Origin: Campylobacterota bacterium
GTDB taxonomy: Bacteria > Campylobacterota > Campylobacteria > Campylobacterales > SZUA-545
Direction of reading: 5' to 3'
Assembly (NCBI GenBank): GCA_025997415.1
Contig: BNUO01000093.1
Span: 1 to 6,214 of the forward strand
Length of the DNA stretch: 6,214 bases
Both the position numbers and the translations under genes were made by a program. Every line of letters begins with the position of its first letter. Position 1 is the first letter of the stretch. Below the pieces are notes generated by a model. It was not told the DNA's origin. It did no database searches and saw only the letters and a program-made list of their open reading frames with translations. Of the stretch, positions 1 through 4,103 are shown in pieces.

Positions 1-115
1 ACTACGCCTGGCTCAAACGCAAGGCGTAGTATCCGCTCCGGGATACTTTCAAAACATCACACATCACTGTAATCGGCCAAGTGCAGCGATGCTCTTCAAT
101 CCAGGCGTACTTCAC
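1..115 (-). CDS. IS3-family transposase OrfB, N-terminal fragment (cut by window edge)
   Basis: This is the beginning of the second reading frame of an IS3-type element, which normally carries the DDE (RNase H-like, rve) catalytic domain of the OrfAB transposase. The visible residues are read from GTG at 115: VKYAWIEEHRC, then a segment with VMCDVLKVSRSGYYA, the typical IS3 OrfB N-terminus (HTH_21 region preceding rve). The frame lies -1 relative to orfA and is open back through the orfA end, as expected for OrfAB made by -1 frameshifting. After GYYA at position 23 the frame reads LRLSQA and then TAG at 4-2, which is not family-like. The expected continuation (AWLKRK) is instead found on the opposite strand at about 3-24. 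None of the DDE domain is inside the window. Family assignment is firm; whether the gene is intact outside the window cannot be seen. Confidence 0.75.
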
Positions 116-126
116 GAGAACGGTTT

Positions 127-417
127 TTACATCGTTTCCTTCGCGAAGTACGCCGTCGCTTTTTTTAGGATTTCAACCTCCATCTTGAGTCGGGCGTTTT
201 CTTTTCGCAGACGTTTGTTTTCGTCTTCACCGAGTTCCATGCGGGCGGATGTTTCCGGATCAACCTGGGACTGTGCGGCGACCCAGCGTTTGACGGATTC
301 TTTGGTACAACAGAGTTTCGTGGCAACTTGGCCCGGTGTGTAACCGATATCTGTGACCAGATTGACGGCCTTTTCACGAAATTCCGGGGAATAGGTCTTT
401 TTCGTTTCTTTCGGCAT
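127..417 (-). CDS. IS3-family transposase OrfA (helix-turn-helix, leucine zipper)
   Basis: A 96-residue DNA-binding protein of the IS3/IS911 OrfA type (HTH_Tnp_1), which binds the element ends and regulates or assists the OrfAB transposase. I start it at ATG 417 because the TTG/ATG alternatives further upstream lack a ribosome site. AAGGAG lies 8 nt before this ATG, and MPKETKKTYSPEFREKAV is the usual N-terminus. Residues ~9-50 form the HTH (YSPEFREKAVNLV ... GYTPGQVATKLCCTKESVKRW). Residues ~62-90 form a heptad-rich coiled coil (ENKRLRKENARLKMEVEIL), the leucine zipper used for multimerisation. Length is normal for the family. Near its 3' end an A7 tract (166-160) sits in the correct phase for -1 slippage into orfB; the zero-frame stop is TAA at 129-127. 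Confidence 0.9.
   Translation of the reverse strand: MPKETKKTYSPEFREKAVNLVTDIGYTPGQVATKLCCTKESVKRWVAAQSQVDPETSARMELGEDENKRLRKENARLKMEVEILKKATAYFAKETM
160..166 (-). promoter_or_regulatory. Probable programmed -1 frameshift site of the IS3 element
   Basis: On the minus strand the codons CTA AAA AAA GCG contain A_AAA_AAA in the canonical X_XXY_YYZ phase. After a one-base slip the frame becomes ...AAA AGC GAC and stays open through the start of orfB to the window edge region. IS3-family elements are well known to make OrfAB by -1 frameshifting on A-rich heptamers near the end of orfA, so function is likely though not shown. Confidence 0.75.
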
Positions 418-421
418 GACA

Positions 422-436
422 ATGTCTCCTTCTCTA
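422..436 (-). promoter_or_regulatory. Ribosome binding site of IS3 orfA
   Basis: Reading the minus strand, AGAAGGAGAC precedes the ATG at 417 with 8 nt between AAGGAG and ATG. This fixes the start of orfA at MPKETKK rather than at the longer upstream possibilities. Confidence 0.7.
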
Positions 437-461
437 TTCAGTATGATAATCTCGACACTGT

Positions 462-486
462 CCGTCAACTCTGGGGCAGGATAGGT
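462..486 (-). repeat. Probable outer end (inverted repeat) of the IS3 element upstream of orfA
   Basis: The minus strand reads CCTGCCCCAGAGTTGACGG ending in GGACAGTG, about 45-70 nt upstream of orfA. G/C-rich ends of the form TG..CCTGCCCC...GGACA are common in IS3-family inverted repeats, which suggests that the element ends near 480-486. The partner end lies outside the window, so the exact boundary cannot be fixed. Confidence 0.35.
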
Positions 487-543
487 GACTTGAACGTGTG
501 CTGGTTCTGATTATGTGGAGCTTACTGACATTCACCCAACGTA

Positions 544-1453
544 TTACAGTAATTTTATTTTTGCGTGGTTGAAGAGTCCTTTCATCAATACTTTTTCTTG
601 ATTGACTTCATTTGCCGCTTGCGTTGCAGCAGCAATCAAGTCATCCGTCTTCTCAAACACCCGATTAGCCAACTTGCTGCACTTCATCACACTCCATACT
701 CCCTCCACCGGATTTAACTGAGGCGAATAAGCAGGAAGAGGTTCAAACTCAAACCAGTCAGGATAAAACTTCTCAAAGTATAACATCGCCGACTGATGCG
801 CAGGCAAATTGTCCCAAACAATCAATACCTTCTTACGAAACCGCCGATTGCCGAATGACTCTTCCGCTTCAACGGCTCTTTAAGAATCGGCGTTTGTCCG
901 AGCAGCGACCACGTCTTGCAGACATTCGGCAAAAAGTTAAAACCCGTTTCGTCCTGAAAAATAACCCTCAAGCCGTCATCTTTTGCCTTTTTTTTATTTT
1001 ACGCAAAGTGTATTTCCGCCAATGCTCAATTTTTTCCTGCGACCGCTTTTGCGACTGCGTGGTCGGCTTTTGATAAGAGTATCCGAGACGTTGCATCAAT
1101 CGCGGAATGTACCTGTGATGGTATTCAACGTTGAACTTTTCTTTGATGACTTGCGCGATTTGTTTAGCACACCAGCGGTCATTTTGAAAGCCGTAGGCGA
1201 TTGCACCGGTTTGCAGAATGGTCTTGAGTTCTTCGGTTTGCAGTTCGTTTAACTTTGGCAGCGCACCACCGTGATTTTTAACGTTCAGGGCATCAATGCC
1301 GCCTTGTTTGATTTTGCGTTTCCAGTTATAGACGGTGTGTTCGGTAACGCCGGTGATGTCCATAATTTCTTCTACGGAGTATCCTTTTTCGAGAAGTTCA
1401 CCGACGAGTATCCGTTTTGCCGTTGACGATAAGGATGATGTTGTGGTTCGCAT
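544..1453 (-). pseudogene. IS630-family transposase, broken by an internal deletion
   Basis: This gene encoded a DDE transposase that cuts and pastes IS630-type elements at TA. From ATG 1453 (MRTTTSSL; a longer TTG start at 1468 is less likely) the first frame gives paired HTH domains (KRILVGELLEKGYSVEEIMDIT, then a winged-helix part ending MQRLGYSYQKP) and stops at TGA 970-968. An A8 tract (995-988) allows a -1 slip into the frame with KAKDDGLRVIFQDETGF, containing the first catalytic Asp, and on through CKTWSLLGQTPIL. That frame dies at TGA 824-822. A third frame resumes with FRKKVLIVWDNLPAHQS (second Asp) and SPQLNPVEGVW (catalytic Glu), ending at TAA 546-544. About 40-50 residues normally between these blocks are missing near 838-850, and the loss is not a multiple of three, so no active protein is expected even after frameshifting. 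Confidence 0.85.
989..995 (-). promoter_or_regulatory. Probable programmed -1 frameshift site in the IS630 transposase gene
   Basis: The minus-strand codons ATA AAA AAA AGG contain A_AAA_AAA in -1 slippage phase. Slipping one base gives ...AAG GCA AAA GAT GAC and enters the frame holding the FQDETGF catalytic block, exactly where the zero frame ends seven codons later. Some IS630-family elements are known to split their transposase this way. A simple one-base length error in the A8 run is the alternative. Confidence 0.55.
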
Positions 1454-1514
1454 ACCGAAGCATAACAATTATCAAAATATAACGCAATAATGAAATTCGT
1501 TGCGTGATGGTCAG

Positions 1515-1547
1515 TAACATAATACTGAACTGAAAACGAGGAAACAA
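1515..1547 (+). promoter_or_regulatory. Short leader of the RFD-repeat gene: -10-like box and ribosome site beside the IS630 end
   Basis: Between the IS630 end and ATG 1548 there are only 33 bp. CATAAT at 1518-1523 resembles a -10 hexamer, and GAGGAA at 1538-1543 is a good ribosome binding site 4 nt before the ATG. If CATAAT is the true -10, the insertion at TA 1515-1516 lies in the -35/-10 spacer and the original -35 is now about 1 kb away. No convincing new -35 is seen inside the IS end (TTCGTT at 1496-1501 is poor). The ribosome site is solid; the promoter call is speculative. Confidence 0.4.
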
Positions 1548-2960
1548 ATGTCAATTATCGCTTCCATCACGTCACGTTTCGATTGCAATCCCATGCTTCG
1601 CGACAAGTTGGCCGTGCAACTTGATGCCGTCATGGATGATCGCAATGCCGCGTTTTACGGTCGATTCGACATCGATTGCAAATATCAGGTCGGGCTTGGC
1701 GTTCGTTTCGACAGTACCACACATGGCGACCAAACGTCGGTGAACATGCGCTTCGACGCGACACCGACCTTGCGTGAACTCATCCCCGGCCTTCGCGATG
1801 CCTTACGGGATTATCCCGATAACGCGGCGTGTATTCCCATTCGGTTTGATTCGCCGGCCATCGGGCGAACCGCCGTTGTTTCGCGTTTTGACGCTTATCG
1901 AATCGTTCCACAGTTCATTTATAATCGGTTCGATGCGTATGTCAAGAAGATGCTCGAAACCGGAGTGCCGGGTCGCTTCGACACCCAAAGCAATACACGG
2001 TCACGGGTCACGAACCGGTTTCATGCGATTCCGCAGGAATGGATGGCAAAAATCCCTGGTCGGTTCGACGCCTTCGATGTGATTTCCGCAGCGGTTCCCG
2101 TTCACAGGCAGGCCTTCGTGCAATCGGGCTGGCGGATTCTGTTGCGGCAGCATGCTGCTGCACCGCAGTTGCCTCCCGATGCTGTGCATGGTCGGCCATC
2201 AATATCGACCGCACCGAAGGTGCCGGGAGATAACCGGGATGCAACGCCCGTGCGTTGCCTCGGCTTCATTGAATATGATGCCGTTGAAAAATCGATCACT
2301 GACATTGATCTGCCCGACGGCGATTACGAAGTGACGCTGCTGTATTCGTCGCTGTTTTGGCAAAATGCCATAGATCGCGTGGTTCGCAACGTTACGATTC
2401 GTTCGGGTGAAGAACCGACCCTTGGTCTGCCGCCAATCTTGAACCTTCGCAGTGAAATTGAGAACGGTATCACTCGCATTTTATGGGATTCAGAGACCGG
2501 CTTCGACGGCGTCACATTCGGCCTCTGGTTCGGCAGCGTGAGGACGCTGCACCCCGATAGCTTTCAGCCTCCATTGGACCGCTTCACGTTGTTCCGCTCA
2601 CAGATACCAGCGACAAACGGAAGCGGGTTGTCGGCAACGGAGCGGCAGCTCCATTCGGCCGTCGTGCCTCACGACCGCGAGCCGGATCAAACGCTGGTGT
2701 ACACGGCCTCGGAACTCGAATATCGCGTTAATGTCACGCAGGCGTTGCCGATGTGGTGCGTGGTCATGGCAACCAAAGGCAATATGCGTGGCCCGGCTTC
2801 GGAGATTTATTTGCCCTGGAGCAGCGACTCGCCACGCCACCCCGACGACCAGATGGCGTTCGATGTTTATCTCGACGAAAAGTTACAGCAATTGAAAAAC
2901 GCCACCGGTCAAAGTGGCGTCGAGAATCCTGAATGGAACCCAGAGGATGGTTTTTGGTAA
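1548..2960 (+). CDS. Uncharacterised protein with an N-terminal array of ~14-residue Arg-Phe-Asp repeats
   Basis: I do not recognise a named family. The ATG at 1548 follows GAGGAA and gives 470 residues. Residues 9-185 carry RFD at 10, 39, 53, 68, 99, 113, 127, 143 and 172, with RFH at 157 and degenerate copies QLD at 24 and LRD at 82. The Asp positions thus step by 14-17 residues, about twelve units in all, most as [small/N]-R-F-D-[A/S]. Residues ~186-245 are Pro/Ala-rich, perhaps a linker. Residues ~246-470 look beta-rich (DLPDGDYEVTLLY, ILNLRSEIENGITRILWD), faintly like immunoglobulin/fibronectin-III modules of tail or surface proteins, and end with an acidic tail and a terminal aromatic (NPEDGFW). 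No signal peptide or membrane helix is visible, so it is probably cytoplasmic or part of a particle. The opposite-strand HARE gene ends 1 bp away. A structural or adaptor protein of the neighbouring integrative element is my inference, held loosely. Confidence 0.85.
   Translation: MSIIASITSRFDCNPMLRDKLAVQLDAVMDDRNAAFYGRFDIDCKYQVGLGVRFDSTTHGDQTSVNMRFDATPTLRELIPGLRDALRDYPDNAACIPIRFDSPAIGRTAVVSRFDAYRIVPQFIYNRFDAYVKKMLETGVPGRFDTQSNTRSRVTNRFHAIPQEWMAKIPGRFDAFDVISAAVPVHRQAFVQSGWRILLRQHAAAPQLPPDAVHGRPSISTAPKVPGDNRDATPVRCLGFIEYDAVEKSITDIDLPDGDYEVTLLYSSLFWQNAIDRVVRNVTIRSGEEPTLGLPPILNLRSEIENGITRILWDSETGFDGVTFGLWFGSVRTLHPDSFQPPLDRFTLFRSQIPATNGSGLSATERQLHSAVVPHDREPDQTLVYTASELEYRVNVTQALPMWCVVMATKGNMRGPASEIYLPWSSDSPRHPDDQMAFDVYLDEKLQQLKNATGQSGVENPEWNPEDGFW
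1575..2072 (+). repeat. Protein-level tandem repeat region, about 12 units of 14-15 codons
   Basis: The RFD core is written with freely varying codons: CGT, CGA, CGC or CGG, then TTC or TTT, then GAT or GAC. The rest of each unit differs in both sequence and length. The array is therefore old and maintained at protein level rather than a recent DNA duplication. Unit lengths by the Asp position are 14, 15, 14, 15, 14, 17, 14, 14, 16, 14 and 15, consistent with a solenoid-like or strand-turn repeat with one conserved Arg-Phe-Asp turn per unit. Confidence 0.8.
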
Positions 2961-2961
2961 C

Positions 2962-3195
2962 TCAATCGTTCGTGACGTTTGTCGCACAGAACAAGCCCTT
3001 GCCAACCTTGAGGAATCGCGATTGTTCACCTTTGCTTCGAATTTCTCGGATGATTGCTGATGCAATCGTCGCGGACGGAGTGGCTCCGTCCGGTGCCCAG
3101 TAGCCGCGAGCGATGGCGGCCTCGGCGATCTGCCGGACGTTCATCTCGGTATTGTCCTCCGCCAGCACCATCGCCGCCGCGTCGAGACCGCTCAT
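2962..3195 (-). CDS. HARE-HTH domain polypeptide if translated on its own
   Basis: If no frameshift occurs, the winged-helix domain could be made separately from ATG 3195. This ATG overlaps the upstream TGA by four bases (ATGA), a standard coupling arrangement. No good ribosome site precedes it: the minus-strand text before the ATG is GGCATCAAAGGCCAG, where AAAGG is a weak possibility 5 nt away. The 77 residues hold an essentially whole HARE domain, ending FLKVGKGLFCATNVTND. The stop TGA (2964-2962) lies one base from the TAA of the converging RFD-repeat gene. Confidence 0.5.
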   Translation of the reverse strand: MSGLDAAAMVLAEDNTEMNVRQIAEAAIARGYWAPDGATPSATIASAIIREIRSKGEQSRFLKVGKGLFCATNVTND

Positions 3196-3518
3196 CTGGC
3201 CTTTGATGCCACCGTGTTTTTTCGGCTTTTCGGTCGCGACGTTTTCGATCTGCGGCGTTTTGGCGGCTTTGGGCGTTGTGCTTCGGTCTCGACGATCTCG
3301 GCGTCAGGCGTTGCGACAGCGGCCTCATCTTGCGTTGTCGCGATGGTTCGTGCCTTGCGGAGAAATCTGTCGCTGTTGTTCACCTTGATGACCTTGCCGC
3401 TGGCGGTCAGGCGAACGTTCCAGCCTTTGTCCGCCGCCTCAATGACCTCGCCCAAGACTTCATTTCTGCCCAAAGTGATGTGGTAGGTGTTTCCGATTTG
3501 AATGGATTTCGCTTTCAT
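2962..3518 (-). CDS. HARE-type winged-helix protein encoded in two frames (possible frameshift gene)
   Basis: The start is ATG 3518 (MKAKSIQIGNTYHI), with AAAGG 7 nt upstream. Part one is 108 residues. Residues 1-~50 are a small beta-rich, SH3-like module (IGNTYHITLGRNEVLGEVI ... GWNVRLTASGKVIKV), followed by an acidic stretch and a very basic linker (PKPPKRRRSKTSRPKSRK). It stops at TGA 3194-3192. Part two begins at ATG 3195, overlapping that stop as ATGA. It has 77 residues and matches the HARE-HTH (HB1/ASXL/restriction-endonuclease HTH) pattern: MSGLDAAAMVLAED, MNVRQIAEAAIARGYW, ATIASAIIREIRSKG, FLKVGKGLF. In relatives, as I recall them, an N-terminal module, basic linker and HARE domain form one chain. 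A -1 slip at A_AAA_AAC (3222-3216) would restore a 185-residue fusion through HGGIKGQ. It may be programmed frameshifting, coupled translation of two proteins, or a one-base mutation. A DNA-binding or regulatory role is inferred. Confidence 0.7.
3216..3222 (-). promoter_or_regulatory. A_AAA_AAC slippery heptamer in canonical -1 phase
   Basis: The zero-frame codons are CGA AAA AAC ACG. The heptamer A_AAA_AAC is therefore in X_XXY_YYZ register, 21 nt before the zero-frame TGA. After a -1 slip the next codons are CAC GGT GGC ATC AAA GGC CAG ATG, reading straight into the HARE domain. The match in motif, phase and target frame is seen in the sequence; use by the ribosome is inferred. Confidence 0.5.
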
Positions 3519-3522
3519 GATC

Positions 3523-3531
3523 AAGCCTTTC
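3523..3531 (-). promoter_or_regulatory. Ribosome binding site deciding the start of the HARE gene
   Basis: On the minus strand GAAAGGCTTGATC precedes ATG 3518, with AAAGG 7 nt away. The longer in-frame starts toward 3590 lack such a site, and their extra residues would be encoded across the hairpin at 3557-3571. Confidence 0.55.
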
Positions 3532-3556
3532 ATAAAATGGTTTGGTGCCGCAAATT

Positions 3557-3571
3557 GCAGCGTTTCGCTGC
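3557..3571. promoter_or_regulatory. Perfect 6-bp inverted repeat upstream of the HARE gene
   Basis: GCAGCG and CGCTGC are separated by TTT, centred 46 bp upstream of ATG 3518. It could be an operator for a dimeric repressor, perhaps the HARE or xis-like product, or a short hairpin in the HARE leader. There is no U-tract, so a terminator is unlikely. Confidence 0.35.
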
Positions 3572-3666
3572 TCTCAATAACACACATCATTACTCGACCC
3601 GAAAAAACATCAAGCGGATTTTGAAGAAAAACGGCAAAGTTTTTCGGTCATAACCGACTCAAAAAA

Positions 3667-3694
3667 CACAGGCTCTACCCGGCTCGAACGGGTC
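3667..3694 (-). other. tRNA T-arm-like sequence, candidate attachment site
   Basis: The minus strand reads ACCCG-TTCGAGC-CGGGT: a 5-bp stem closing on G-C around a 7-nt loop that fits the tRNA T-loop TTCRANN. It is followed by seven bases AGAGCCT (where an acceptor 3' strand would be), G, and shortly a run of six T. No anticodon or D arm is found on the other side, so this is not a complete tRNA gene. Tyrosine integrases often recombine at the 3' end of tRNA genes, and an integrase gene lies nearby, so an att remnant is plausible. A chance operator-like hairpin is the alternative. Confidence 0.3.
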
Positions 3695-3734
3695 GTATCA
3701 AAAATATTTTTCGCCCCTTGAAAAATCAATCGCC

Positions 3735-3998
3735 ATGAATGGAAAAAATATGAAAAAGCCAGAAAAAAATTCGGATGTGACGGACAATATGCGAATGTTG
3801 CTTCGCGGAAGGGAAGCGGCGGCATTATGCGGTTGTAGCTTACGAACGTGGCGGACATGGGAGTCGCTCGGTTTTACGCCACAACCGATTCACGTCGGAT
3901 GTGCGATCTTTTGGCGATACAAGGAACTTGAACAGTGGATCGACGCCGGGTGTCCGAAACGTGACGATTGGGTATGCCGTGCAAAAAAATCAAAATAA
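3735..3998 (+). CDS. MerR-like helix-turn-helix protein, excisionase (Xis)/AlpA type
   Basis: An 87-residue DNA-binding protein of the HTH_17/excisionase class. The core runs from LLRGREAAALCGCSLRTWRTWESLGFTP (residues ~22-49; REAAALCGCS and TWRTWE form the helix-turn-helix) through a wing (IHVGCAIFWRYKEL), then EQWIDAGCPKRDDW. Such small proteins beside tyrosine recombinases bend DNA at att sites to direct excision, or act as regulators of the element. It lies 105 bp upstream of the integrase start on the same strand and is probably co-transcribed with it. The start is uncertain: ATG 3735 lacks a ribosome site, and ATG 3750 (preceded by GGA) and 3789 are possible; the domain is complete with all of them. 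The extra N-terminus is Lys/Asn-rich and probably disordered. The 'AGCPxRxxW' ending recalls planctomycete small HTH proteins, from memory only. Confidence 0.8.
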   Translation: MNGKNMKKPEKNSDVTDNMRMLLRGREAAALCGCSLRTWRTWESLGFTPQPIHVGCAIFWRYKELEQWIDAGCPKRDDWVCRAKKSK

Positions 3999-4091
3999 TT
4001 TGAACACAGCTCTTCCCATATTTGAAATTTCATGGCTACATGGACAACCGTAGCCTGAGGCGTTATCGGGCGATTGACGAAAAACATTTTT

Positions 4092-4095
4092 GGAG
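4092..4095 (+). promoter_or_regulatory. Ribosome binding site of the integrase gene
   Basis: GGAG lies 8 nt before ATG 4104 and selects it over the upstream in-frame ATG at 4074, which has no such site. Confidence 0.6.
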
Positions 4096-4103
4096 TACCA
4101 TTC

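Larger units (their letters stand above)
525..1514 (-). mobile_element. IS630/Tc1-mariner-type insertion sequence, internally deleted
   Basis: The two ends are imperfect inverted repeats. The left end at 525 inward and the right end at 1514 inward (reverse complement) both match CTGACNNTCACNCAACG, and the similarity continues with NATT. Each end is immediately flanked by TA (523-524 and 1515-1516), the target duplication expected for the IS630 family. The 990-bp element is filled by one transposase gene on the minus strand whose stop codon lies inside the left repeat. Full-length relatives are usually somewhat longer than 1.1 kb, in line with an internal loss of roughly 0.1-0.15 kb inside the transposase. 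Both ends look serviceable, so this could behave as a non-autonomous copy moved by an intact relative. Confidence 0.85.
3519..3734. promoter_or_regulatory. Divergent control region between the HARE gene and the xis-like gene
   Basis: These 216 bp separate the minus-strand HARE gene from the plus-strand excisionase-like gene, so promoters for both should lie here. They contain a perfect inverted repeat GCAGCG-TTT-CGCTGC (3557-3571) just upstream of the HARE start, a T-arm-like hairpin (3677-3693), a separated inverted pair CGACCCG (3596-3602) and CGGGTCG, and an A/T palindrome AAAAATATTTTT (3700-3711). No clear -35/-10 pair was found in either direction. Its position and the density of small palindromes suit an operator and/or attachment region of an integrative element. 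Confidence 0.4.

Noticed and set aside
489..516. TTGAAC ... TTATGT as a promoter upstream of the IS630 element
   Set aside because: The spacer is only about 15 bp, the -10 match is poor, and the insertion sequence now separates it from any gene on that strand.
1575..2072. CRISPR-like or DNA tandem repeat array
   Set aside because: The periodic unit is conserved only at protein level. Nucleotide units differ strongly and there are no identical direct repeats with unique spacers.
3276..3653. Plus-strand frame of 125 codons antisense to the HARE gene
   Set aside because: It is a shadow of the real minus-strand gene, which has a ribosome site and recognisable domains.
3667..3740. Complete tRNA gene on the minus strand
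   Set aside because: Only a T-arm-like hairpin and a possible acceptor strand are present. The sequence that should form the anticodon and D arms is A/T-rich with no matching stems.
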